NCBI RefSeq assembly: GCF_022690765.1
Contig: NZ_JALCZA010000017.1
Coordinates: 1-64,000, forward strand
From: Anaeromyxobacter oryzisoli
GTDB taxonomy: Bacteria; Myxococcota; Myxococcia; Myxococcales; Anaeromyxobacteraceae
Direction of reading: 5' to 3'
Length of the DNA stretch: 64,000 nucleotides
A model generated the notes under the pieces. It was not told the DNA's origin. It did no database searches and worked only from the letters and a program-made list of their open reading frames with translations. Positions within the stretch are counted from its first letter, which is position 1; every line of letters begins with the position of its first letter. Below are positions 56,994 through 64,000 of the stretch, piece by piece. Made by a program: the position numbers and the translations under genes.

Positions 56994-58316
56994 CTACTTG
57001 CCGCGCACGGACCGGACGGCCTTCGCCGCCGCGCTGAAGACGCCGGGGATCTGCGGCTCGGCGAGGCAGGAGAAGGCGATCCGGAGCTCGCGCTTGCCGA
57101 GCGCGATGGTGCCGACGCCGTGCTCGTCGAGGAGCCGCACGCGCACGGTGTCCGCGTCGGCGTCCTTGAGCCGCAGGCACATGAAGTAGCCGCTGTTGAA
57201 CGGGTAGACGTCCCAGCAGTCGGCGTACTCGGGCCGGCGGCACTCCTTCGCGACGACGGCGGCGCGGGCGCGGAGCACCGCGATCTTCTCCGCCTGCTGC
57301 TTGCGGAACTCGGGGTCGCCGAGCGCCTTCAGCACCACGGACTGGCCGGGGTTCGAGACGTTCGAGATGTAGGACCGGATGATGCCGGCGGCCTTGTCCT
57401 CGAGCGCCTTGTACGCCGCGGCGGTGCCGTTCTTGACGCCGAACGTGATGAACCCGACGCGGAGCCCCCAGACGAACTCCTCCTTCGTGGCGCCGTCGAC
57501 CTTCACCGCGAGGAGGTTGTTCGAGGCCTGCGCGAGCCGCCCGAAGAGCGACTCGTTCGTGGCGTCCTCGTCGAAGAGCATCCCGTAGTACGCGTCGTCC
57601 ACGCAGACCACGAGCCGCGTCCCGGCCTCCGCCTCCGCGGTGAGCGCCTGGACGATGCCGTCGGCCTCCTTGCGGGTCGGCGTGTAGCCGGACGGGTTGT
57701 TCGGGAAGTTCAGGGAGACGAGCAGCTTCTTCCCGCGGTGCTTGGCGAGCGCGGCGGTGAAGCCGGGGAGGTTGAACCCGGTGAGCTTCTCATCGAACAG
57801 CGCGTAGTAGTTGAACCGGGCCTCGAGCCGCGTCTCCCAGTTCAGGTTGTAGTTCTCCCACATGAGCTCGGAGGACAGGACCTGATCGCCGGGATCGAGG
57901 AACAGGTCGCCCACCAGCCCGAGCCCGTGCGTGAGCGCGTTCGTCACGACCGGGGTCGAGGTGAGGTGGTCACCGAGGCTCGGCGTCTCGCCCCGCTGCT
58001 TCTTCGCCCACGCGGCGCGGATGTCCGCGCGCCCCTGGCTCGGGGCGTAGTCGAAGATCTCCGAGGGCGTGAGCCCCTGGTAGTACTTGCCGACGCAGGC
58101 GAGGTGCATCGGGGCGCCGTTCTCGGTCGCGATGCCGACGGTGGCGTTCGCCGTCTTCGCCTTCTTCTTCGCCTCGGCCCCCTGCGCGAGGATCCCCTTC
58201 GCCGGGAAGAAGAAGCGCTTGCCGCGCGCGCTCAGCAGGTCGAGGACGACCGGGCAGTCCTTGGCGAGGGCGTCGTTCGAGGCCTGGGCGAGGGGGTGCA
58301 GGGCGGGGGGACTCAT
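56994..58316 (-). CDS. PLP-dependent class I/II aminotransferase, long form
   Basis: A 440-aa fold-type I aminotransferase, distinct from the one at 7.8 kb. It has NFPNNPSGYTPTRKE (PLP/substrate loop), VCVDDAYYGMLFDE (PLP-binding Asp and Tyr) and the PLP lysine in VDGATKEEFVWGLRVGF. An extra N-terminal 60-residue region (RGKRFFFPAKGILAQGAEAK) resembles that of aminotransferase-like enzymes outside the core AlaC group. The ATG at 58316 has AGGAG 11 bases upstream. Substrate not determinable. Confidence 0.82.
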   Translation of the reverse strand: MSPPALHPLAQASNDALAKDCPVVLDLLSARGKRFFFPAKGILAQGAEAKKKAKTANATVGIATENGAPMHLACVGKYYQGLTPSEIFDYAPSQGRADIRAAWAKKQRGETPSLGDHLTSTPVVTNALTHGLGLVGDLFLDPGDQVLSSELMWENYNLNWETRLEARFNYYALFDEKLTGFNLPGFTAALAKHRGKKLLVSLNFPNNPSGYTPTRKEADGIVQALTAEAEAGTRLVVCVDDAYYGMLFDEDATNESLFGRLAQASNNLLAVKVDGATKEEFVWGLRVGFITFGVKNGTAAAYKALEDKAAGIIRSYISNVSNPGQSVVLKALGDPEFRKQQAEKIAVLRARAAVVAKECRRPEYADCWDVYPFNSGYFMCLRLKDADADTVRVRLLDEHGVGTIALGKRELRIAFSCLAEPQIPGVFSAAAKAVRSVRGK

Positions 58317-58736
58317 GTCGGGGGCTCCTGTGCGTTGGGAGAGGCGATCAGACGAACGCTGATGGGTTGCACGATGGGACCTCCGGGTCAACCCACTCCT
58401 TCGGCGCGCCCGCGGCCAGCCGACGCGCGCGCCGCCCGCCTGGCCGCATCCCGGCACCCTCCCCGACCGTGGAGGGGCGTGCCTTCGCGCCCGAGCGGGC
58501 GACCGCCCCACTTCACGCAAGGGATCCGCTCGCCGGTCCCCCGGGGCGTTACATTCGTCGTGACTCCCTCCCCCGAGAGGGTGCCGTGCACGGGCCGTCC
58601 GCAGGCAGGGCGATCGGTCCAGGCGTGCGTGGACACAGCGGATTTCGCACGAGCTCCCATCATTGACCACAGCGGATCACGGCGGATAGCATCCCGGCGC
58701 TCCCGAGGTACCCCCTTCACCGCGAGGCAAGACCAC
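58317..58736. other. divergent intergenic region between the aminotransferase and gdhA
   Basis: No gene supported in these 420 bp. A good gdhA promoter is present near its right end, listed separately. Confidence 0.5.
58663..58692 (+). promoter_or_regulatory. sigma-70-type promoter of the glutamate dehydrogenase gene
   Basis: -35 TTGACC (58663-58668), 18-bp spacer, -10 TAGCAT (58687-58692). The ATG lies 44 bp after the -10. Confidence 0.55.
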
Positions 58737-60263
58737 ATGGCCGTCCGCAACGGGAAGAAGACCTTCTACGAGGAGGCGATGGAGACGTTCCACCGCGCCG
58801 CGGACCTCATCCGGATGCACCCGCGCGTGCGGATGGAGCTCGAGGAGCCGGACTTCGAGCACATCTTCTACGTCACGATCGACACGCGCGACCGGCTGGT
58901 CCCGCTCGACGACGAGGAGGTGAAGCCGTTCCGCGCGCTTCCCCCGTCCGACGTGAAGGCCGGCGACGCCCTCGAGCCGCTCGCCGACGGCAAGTTCGTC
59001 CTCCACCGGCGCGCGCTCCTCAAGGCGGACATCAGCATCCGGCAGGGCGTGATCAACATCCCGGGCAAGGGCTTCTTCCGGATCGAGAAGGGCGGACCGC
59101 GGAAGTTCAAGGCGTACCGGATCCAGCACAACCAGGTGCGCGGGCCGTACAAGGGCGGCATCCGCTACCACAAGGAGTGCTCGCTCGATCTCTTCAAGAC
59201 CCTCGCGGCGGACATGACCTGGAAGACCGCGATCTCCGAGGTCCCGTTCGGCGGCGCGAAGGGCGGGATCCGGATCGACCCCTTCGCGTTCTCGAAGGAG
59301 GAGATCGAGCACGTCACGCTCCGCTACGTCTACAAGCTGAAGAACCTGATGGGCCCGTTCATCGACATCCCCGCGCCGGACGTCGGGACGAACGGCGAGA
59401 TCATGGCGTACATGATGCGCCAGTTCACCGACGGCGAGCGCGAGCACCACCGGATGCGCGGGGTGGTGACCGGCAAGGACGTGCGCATCGGCGGGTCGGA
59501 GGGGCGCATCAAGGCCACCGGCCAGGGCGTCGTCTACTGCATCGAGGAGTGGGCCCGCGAGCGGAAGCTCGACATCAAGGGGGCGCGCGTCCTCGTGCAG
59601 GGGTTCGGGAACGTGGGCTCCGCCACCGCGGAGATCCTCGCGGCGCTCGGCGCGAAGGTGGTCGCCGTGAACGACGTGAACGGCACGATCCACCGCGACG
59701 GCGGCCTCGACATCCCCGCCCTCGTGCACCACGTGCACCAGAACCCGCAGAACCTCCGGCGCACGGTGGCGGGGTTCCCGGGGGGCACCGCGATCTCCAA
59801 GGACGACTTCTGGGGGATCGACGCCGACTTCCTGGTCCCCGCCGCGCTCGGCGAGGAGATCGACGGCCCGGTCGCGGAGCGGCTCAAGGTGAAGCTCGTC
59901 GCGGAGGGCGCCAACGGCCCGACCACGCGCGAGGGCGACCGCGTCCTCGCCGCCCGCGGGATCGACGTGATCCCCGACATCATCTGCAACGCCGGCGGCG
60001 TCACCGTGTCGTACTACGAGTGGCTCCAGAACCAGCGCCTCGAGCACTGGAGCGAGGCCGAGGTGAACGGCCGCCTCGAGCAGACGATCAAGAAGAACTG
60101 GGCGATCGTCCGCGACATCGCCCGGAACCGACCGCAGCGGACGCCGCTCTACGACTCGCGCCCGTACTGCGTCGGCCAGGCCGTGGACGTGCGCACCGCC
60201 GCGATGATCCTCGCGCTCAAGCGGATCGAGGCGCACTACCTGCTGGAGGGGTTCTCGCAGTGA
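58737..60263 (+). CDS. glutamate dehydrogenase, long type
   Basis: Interconverts glutamate and 2-oxoglutarate plus ammonia; 508 aa. Active-site segment: KGGIRYHKECSLD, catalytic-lysine region VPFGGAKGGI, then PDVGTNGEIMAYMM. The NAD(P) Rossmann motif is VLVQGFGNVGSATAEIL, with AVNDVNGTI after it. It is longer than the ~420-aa bacterial hexameric form, with about 85 extra N-terminal residues (EEAMETFHRAADLIRMHPRV). Start ATG 58737. Whether it uses NAD or NADP is not clear. A promoter lies 44 bp upstream. Confidence 0.92.
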   Translation: MAVRNGKKTFYEEAMETFHRAADLIRMHPRVRMELEEPDFEHIFYVTIDTRDRLVPLDDEEVKPFRALPPSDVKAGDALEPLADGKFVLHRRALLKADISIRQGVINIPGKGFFRIEKGGPRKFKAYRIQHNQVRGPYKGGIRYHKECSLDLFKTLAADMTWKTAISEVPFGGAKGGIRIDPFAFSKEEIEHVTLRYVYKLKNLMGPFIDIPAPDVGTNGEIMAYMMRQFTDGEREHHRMRGVVTGKDVRIGGSEGRIKATGQGVVYCIEEWARERKLDIKGARVLVQGFGNVGSATAEILAALGAKVVAVNDVNGTIHRDGGLDIPALVHHVHQNPQNLRRTVAGFPGGTAISKDDFWGIDADFLVPAALGEEIDGPVAERLKVKLVAEGANGPTTREGDRVLAARGIDVIPDIICNAGGVTVSYYEWLQNQRLEHWSEAEVNGRLEQTIKKNWAIVRDIARNRPQRTPLYDSRPYCVGQAVDVRTAAMILALKRIEAHYLLEGFSQ

Positions 60264-60279
60264 CGGCCGCGCGGCGGGA

Positions 60280-60657
60280 TCAGTGGACCCGCAGGCCCGC
60301 GCCGGGGCCCGGCTCGAAGTAGAGGAACCGGATCCCCATCCCGCGCATCGCGAGGGGGCCGCGCTCCGCCGTGGGAGCCCGGCCGAGCAGGTGGCAGACG
60401 TACCGGACCTCGGCCACCGCGATCATGTCGCCGGCGTCGGACGGGAAGGTGATCGTGACCTGCGAGCCGATGGGCTGCGGCGCGCGGGTCTCGACGAACA
60501 TGCCGCCCTCGGAGATGTTCCGCGCGATCCCCAGGCCGCAGCCGCGATCGCCCTCGAGGTACACCCGGAACACCTTGTCGAGCCGGGGAGCGCCGCGGCG
60601 CTCCGTCGCCCGCCTCGCCTCCGCCTTCCGCGCCTCACGCCGTCCCCAGAGCAGCAT
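60280..60657 (-). CDS. PilZ domain protein (c-di-GMP receptor)
   Basis: A stand-alone PilZ domain of 125 aa. Both parts of the c-di-GMP motif are present: the Arg cluster RRGAPRLDKVFRV (RxxxR-type) and NISEGGMFVET ((D/N)xSxxG). The start at 60657 has GGGAGG upstream; an earlier in-frame ATG adds 18 residues with no ribosome-binding site. The basic N-terminus is possibly a short lead helix. It probably relays c-di-GMP to motility or surface functions by protein contact. It is divergent from the next gene. Confidence 0.88.
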   Translation of the reverse strand: MLLWGRREARKAEARRATERRGAPRLDKVFRVYLEGDRGCGLGIARNISEGGMFVETRAPQPIGSQVTITFPSDAGDMIAVAEVRYVCHLLGRAPTAERGPLAMRGMGIRFLYFEPGPGAGLRVH

Positions 60658-60699
60658 CGGGTGTCCTCCCTGGAACGGAGCGACTCTACGGTGGTGGGA

Positions 60700-60734
60700 G
60701 CATGTAGTCAAAAAAGCGACCTGGCGCTACATGC
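60700..60734. promoter_or_regulatory. candidate operator: 8-bp inverted repeat between divergent genes
   Basis: GCATGTAG (60700-60707) and CTACATGC (60727-60734) are perfect inverted arms separated by 19 bp. They lie 43 bp from the PilZ start and about 100 bp from the start at 60833. Could control both genes. Confidence 0.4.
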
Positions 60735-60832
60735 GTCGCCTTCAGATCAGGCGGACGCCCGCCCGCTTTCCCGCGTAAGCTCCCGATTCTGGACATCCGA
60801 GAGTCATTCGTCCCCCCTTCGAGGTTCCCTCC

Positions 60833-61435
60833 ATGCGCGTAGTCGTTGCCCTTCTCCTCGTCGCCCTCTCCTTCCCCGTCCCGGCACGCGCCGGGGACGA
60901 CTTCGACGCCCTCGAGGCCTCGGCCGAGCGGATCGACTTCCTCGAGCCGTTCCTCGCGAAGTACGTCGGGCGCTGCCGCGAGGGGTACGAGAAGCGGACC
61001 TGCGAGGCGAACGTGCTCGCGTCGCGGAAGGCGGTCGCGGGGAAGACCTTCTTCGTGCGCGTCCCGGACGCGACGTCCCTCGTGAAGCCGGTGCTGCGCG
61101 ACGGCGCGTTCCTCCTGCTCGTCACGCCGTTCGTGGACGGCGGGGGGCTCGCGCTGACCAACGGCGCGCCCGCCAGCCAGGACCGCTCCGGTCAGCCGGT
61201 GATCGGCCTCATCCCGATCGAGGGGACCCTCCCGCCCGGCATGCTGGAGATGGAGTTCGAGAGCCCGTTCCGCACCGGCGCGGTCGAGCTCGAGATCGTG
61301 TTCCGGCCGATGCGCACCTGGAAGATGGCGCGCAAGCACGAGACCGGGAGCTACGAGGGCGTCGCGGCGCGGTTCCTCGGGATCCGGCTCGTGGACTCGC
61401 GGACCGGGTCGCCCATCGTCGCGAAGGTGCTCTGA
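60833..61435 (+). CDS. secreted protein of unknown function (200 aa)
   Basis: A signal peptide of about 20 residues (VVVALLLVALSFPVPARAG). The mature part has one Cys pair (GRC...TC, residues about 47-58) that may form a disulfide and a beta-rich domain (FRTGAVELEIVFRPM, FLGIRLVDSRTG). I do not recognise the family. It is monocistronic; a strong bidirectional terminator hairpin follows. Confidence 0.68.
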   Translation: MRVVVALLLVALSFPVPARAGDDFDALEASAERIDFLEPFLAKYVGRCREGYEKRTCEANVLASRKAVAGKTFFVRVPDATSLVKPVLRDGAFLLLVTPFVDGGGLALTNGAPASQDRSGQPVIGLIPIEGTLPPGMLEMEFESPFRTGAVELEIVFRPMRTWKMARKHETGSYEGVAARFLGIRLVDSRTGSPIVAKVL

Positions 61436-61441
61436 CGGAAC

Positions 61442-61484
61442 GGCCTCGGCCCCTCGGCCGCGTTCGCGACCGAGGGCCGAGGCC
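61442..61484. terminator. bidirectional terminator hairpin between convergent genes
   Basis: A roughly 15-bp GC-rich stem with one bulged base (GGCCTCGGCC... and ...GGCCGAGGCC), between the plus-strand stop at 61435 and the minus-strand stop at 61494. It has no long T tract on either side, so it may act Rho-dependently or as a stability element. Confidence 0.6.
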
Positions 61485-61493
61485 CGGTTCAGC

Positions 61494-63080
61494 CTACTGC
61501 CTCCCGCCGACCGGGATGGCGACGAACACCGCCTGGTCGCCCCGCTTCACGCGGAGCAGCACCATCTGGCCGTCCTTCATGCCGGCCACCGCGTCGCGGA
61601 CGTCCTCCGGCCTGTGGACCGCGCGACGGTTCACCTCGAGGACGACGTCGCCGCGCTGCAGCCCGGCCCGATCGGCGGGGCCGCCCTGGACGACGTCCAC
61701 CACGACGGCGCCCTCCCCGCCGGAGATCCCGAGCTGCTGCGCGAGCTGCGGGGTGAGCGGCGCGAGGGACACGCCGAGCTTGGGCGTCTGGTTCGTCGCG
61801 CCGCCGCCCTCCTCGCCCTCGCCGCGCCCGATCGCCGCCTCCTCCTCGGGGCGCTGCGCGACCTTGATGGTGAACTGCTTCCGCTCGCCGCCGCGCAGGA
61901 CCGTCAGCTCCGCCGTCCCGCCGGGCGGGATGAGGGCGACGGCCCGGGTGAGCGCCCCGGACGACTCGACGGGCTTCCCATTCAGCGCCGTCACGACGTC
62001 GCCCGCCGCGACGCCCGCCTTCGCGGCCGGCGACTTCGGCACGACGTTCTGGACGAGGGCGCCCTTCGTGCCGGGCGGCAGCCCGAAGCCCTGGATCAGG
62101 TCGGGGGTGAGATCGGAGATCGACACCCCGACGAAGCCGCGGGTGACCTTGCCCTTCTCCTTGAGCTGCGGGAGGAGCGTCTTGGCGATGTCGATCGGGA
62201 CCGCGAAGCCGATCCCCTGGCCGATCTGCGGCGAGACGATGGCGGTGTTGATGCCGACCACCTCGCCCTTGAGGTTGAAGAGCGGCCCGCCGGAGTTGCC
62301 AGGGTTGATCGCCGCGTCGGTCTGGATGAAGTCGTCGTAGGTGCCGCCGGGGTTGATGCCGGAGCGGTGCTTCGCCGAGACGATGCCGAGCGTCGCGGTG
62401 TCGCGCAGGCCGAACGGGCTCCCGAGGGCGATGACGAAGTCCCCCTGGCGCAGGGCGTCGGACGAGCCGAGGACGACGGTGGGGAGATCCTTCGGCGGGT
62501 TCTTGAGCTTGATGAGGGCGACGTCGGTCAGCGCGTCCTTGCCCACCACGTCGGCGGTGAACTCGCGGCCGTCGGAGAGCCGGACGCGGATGTCGGTCGC
62601 GTCCTTCACGACGTGGTTGTTCGTGAGGATGTATCCCTGCCCGTTGAGGACGAAGCCGGAGCCGAGGGACGAGCCCTTGAACTCCTCGGGAGGCTCCGGC
62701 GCGGGGCGCCCGAAGAACCGCTCGAAGAACTGATCGAAGTCCTCGCCTTCGCCGCCGGGGCCGCCGGGGCCGCCCGGGCCGCCGTGACCGCGCGGCATCC
62801 CGCGTGCGCCGGGGCGCGGGTGCTTGACCACGGTCGTGGTCGAGATGTTCACCACCGCGGGGCGGAGCTTGTCGATGAGCGGCGCGAGCGACGCGTTGAT
62901 CGGGACGCCGACCTCCGGGGCGGCCTGGGTGGCCGCGGCCTCGCGGAAGAGCGGCTGGGAGGCGGCTGCGCGCGTCCCCTCGGTCGCGGCGCGGCCGTCC
63001 TGCGAGCACGCGAGGATCGCGGCCGCTGCGACCGCGGAGACGGCCGTCACTGCTAGAGAACGTCCGATGAACCGGGGCAT
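61494..63080 (-). CDS. HtrA/DegP-type serine protease, lipoprotein, two PDZ domains
   Basis: Periplasmic quality-control protease/chaperone, 528 aa. Lipobox ILAC with Cys25. Trypsin-like domain with His156 (NNHVV), Asp186 (TDVALIK) and Ser263 (GNSGGP). PDZ1 lies near 300-395 (GFVGVSISDLTPD) and PDZ2 near 420-520 (GAVVVDVVQGGPADRAGLQ). A Gly/Pro-rich flexible loop (PGGPGGPGG) lies before the protease domain. The start at 63080 is preceded by AGGAGAGGG. It lies 119 bp after grpE, same strand, so both are stress functions and may be co-regulated. The lipid anchor is unusual for DegP. Confidence 0.93.
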   Translation of the reverse strand: MPRFIGRSLAVTAVSAVAAAAILACSQDGRAATEGTRAAASQPLFREAAATQAAPEVGVPINASLAPLIDKLRPAVVNISTTTVVKHPRPGARGMPRGHGGPGGPGGPGGEGEDFDQFFERFFGRPAPEPPEEFKGSSLGSGFVLNGQGYILTNNHVVKDATDIRVRLSDGREFTADVVGKDALTDVALIKLKNPPKDLPTVVLGSSDALRQGDFVIALGSPFGLRDTATLGIVSAKHRSGINPGGTYDDFIQTDAAINPGNSGGPLFNLKGEVVGINTAIVSPQIGQGIGFAVPIDIAKTLLPQLKEKGKVTRGFVGVSISDLTPDLIQGFGLPPGTKGALVQNVVPKSPAAKAGVAAGDVVTALNGKPVESSGALTRAVALIPPGGTAELTVLRGGERKQFTIKVAQRPEEEAAIGRGEGEEGGGATNQTPKLGVSLAPLTPQLAQQLGISGGEGAVVVDVVQGGPADRAGLQRGDVVLEVNRRAVHRPEDVRDAVAGMKDGQMVLLRVKRGDQAVFVAIPVGGRQ

Positions 63081-63199
63081 GTGCCCTCTCCTGGCTGGGT
63101 GTCGAAGCCTGTGCGTCTCGATCGCCGAGTACGCTCGAGCCCGGATTCTATTCCCTGCCCCGCGCCGGCCGGGCACCGGGAGGGGCCGCAGCCGACGAG

Positions 63200-63847
63200 T
63201 CAAGCCCGCGCGAGGCGTCCGACGCGCACCCGGGCGGGGCGCAGGATCCGATCGCCGATCCGGTAGCCGGGCCGGATCTCGTGCAGCACGACCCCGTCCT
63301 GGGCCGCGTCCGCCACGGCCACCGTGTCCACCGCCTCGGCGACGTGCGGGTCGAAGGGCTGGCCGATGACGGGGATCCGCTGCGCGCCCAGCGTGGCGAT
63401 CCGCTTGTGGAGCGCGCCGAGCGACAGGCGCACGCCCTCGACCAGGTTCCCGAGCGCGTCGCCCTGGGCCTCGACCACCCCCGAGACGGCCGCGAGCGCC
63501 CGCTCGAGATCGTCCGCCGACTCGAGGAGCGCCTGGATCACCCCGACCCGCTCCGCCTCGACCACCCGGGCGCGTTCGCGGTCGAGCCGCTGCCGGAACG
63601 CCTTGTTGTCCTCGACCAGGGCGGCGTACGCGCGGGTGAGCTCGTCGATCTTCGCGGCCTGGGCGGCGAGCTGCTCGTCCTGCCGCGGCTCCGCGGTCGC
63701 GGGCGCGGCGCCCTGCTCCGGGGCCTCGCCGCCCTCCTCGCGCACGATCGCGTCGCCGTCGGGGCGGAACCGCCGCCGATCGTTCACCTTCACCTGCGCC
63801 TGCTCCTCCGGTCCGCCAGCCGGGGCGTCCCGGCGCTCTTCCGACAT
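63200..63847 (-). CDS. grpE: GrpE nucleotide-exchange factor
   Basis: Promotes ADP release from DnaK; 215 aa. Start ATG 63847, with GGAGGA six bases upstream; an upstream in-frame start would overlap the promoter. Disordered acidic N-terminus, a long coiled coil (residues about 75-125, KIDELTRAYAALVEDNKAFRQ), then the C-terminal wing with signature GYRIGDRILRPARVRVG. Downstream dnaK and dnaJ are not in the window. Confidence 0.93.
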   Translation of the reverse strand: MSEERRDAPAGGPEEQAQVKVNDRRRFRPDGDAIVREEGGEAPEQGAAPATAEPRQDEQLAAQAAKIDELTRAYAALVEDNKAFRQRLDRERARVVEAERVGVIQALLESADDLERALAAVSGVVEAQGDALGNLVEGVRLSLGALHKRIATLGAQRIPVIGQPFDPHVAEAVDTVAVADAAQDGVVLHEIRPGYRIGDRILRPARVRVGRLARA

Positions 63848-63869
63848 GAGTCTTCCTCCGTCGCCCGCG

Positions 63870-63897
63870 AAGCTAACCAGCCGACCCACCCTGTCAA
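63870..63897 (-). promoter_or_regulatory. sigma-70-type promoter of grpE
   Basis: On the minus strand a perfect -35 TTGACA (63892-63897), a 16-bp spacer and a weaker -10 TAGCTT (63870-63875). The start codon lies 22 bp beyond. No CIRCE-like dyad is visible in the remaining 100 bp of the window. Confidence 0.65.
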
Positions 63898-64000
63898 ACC
63901 GGCGGGCCGCGCCGCGGCATCACAGCTCGATGCGAGTGGGCATCTCCATCAAGGGTGATCGGGCGCCGGCGGGCCGCCCGGGAGCGGCCCGAGGGCGTCG

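Overview
The window is very GC-rich (around 70% by eye). It carries housekeeping genes of delta-proteobacterial/Myxococcota type together with many lipoproteins, multiheme cytochrome c, a multicopper oxidase and long modular surface proteins. The overall impression is an Anaeromyxobacter-like soil or sediment myxobacterium; this is an inference from gene content and style, not a database match. Almost every gene casts long open frames on the opposite strand, which I have ignored.

Region 1 (1-4.6 kb) holds an acyltransferase, small conserved proteins, a lipoprotein cytochrome c and a REP-associated (HUH/Y1) transposase. The transposase is flanked on both sides by structured repeats. Region 2 (4.6-20.4 kb, almost entirely minus strand) is the housekeeping block. 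It holds an aminotransferase-thrC-membrane protein-tmk-CinA-like operon, a zinc-ribbon protein, recG with an unusual repeat-laden N-terminal extension, greA, carB, a cyclic-nucleotide-binding protein, coaD, rsmD, an unknown protein and a cation-diffusion transporter. Region 3 (20.5-28.9 kb) holds an alpha/beta hydrolase, a large HEXXH-protease/propeller/barrel envelope protein that seems to start at CTG, tRNA-Thr(CGT), a quinone-reductase-like enzyme, an ArsN2-like acetyltransferase and an octaheme cytochrome of the hydroxylamine-oxidoreductase class.

Region 4 (29-42 kb) is envelope and redox biology: a secreted multicopper oxidase, an Rrf2 regulator with a neighbouring NAD(P)H-binding oxidoreductase and a shared 19-bp dyad in front of both, an internally duplicated Met-rich lipoprotein, and a 1585-residue modular subtilisin next to a parvulin-type foldase. 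Region 5 (42-57 kb) is the most striking. An FN3-like lipoprotein precedes an 11-kb gene for a lipoprotein that fuses SpvB/TcdB-like and Rhs/TcC-like parts. Its tip is a low-GC, unrecognised toxin-like domain, and a GTGA stop/start overlap couples it to a HEAT-like candidate immunity gene. A divergent propeller lipoprotein follows.

Region 6 (57-64 kb) returns to core genes: a second PLP aminotransferase, glutamate dehydrogenase, a PilZ protein, a secreted unknown, an HtrA-type lipoprotein protease with two PDZ domains, and grpE with a recognisable promoter.

Functional links I infer: the toxin-immunity pair at 42-53.7 kb, Rrf2 control of the 31.8-kb oxidoreductase, PilZ/c-di-GMP signalling, and periplasmic metal or nitrogen redox chemistry by the octaheme cytochrome and the multicopper oxidase. 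Three unrelated-looking intergenic loci, plus a degenerate copy inside recG, share one motif (CGACCGAGAGAAG). It is concentrated around the REP-type transposase and may be its substrate family.
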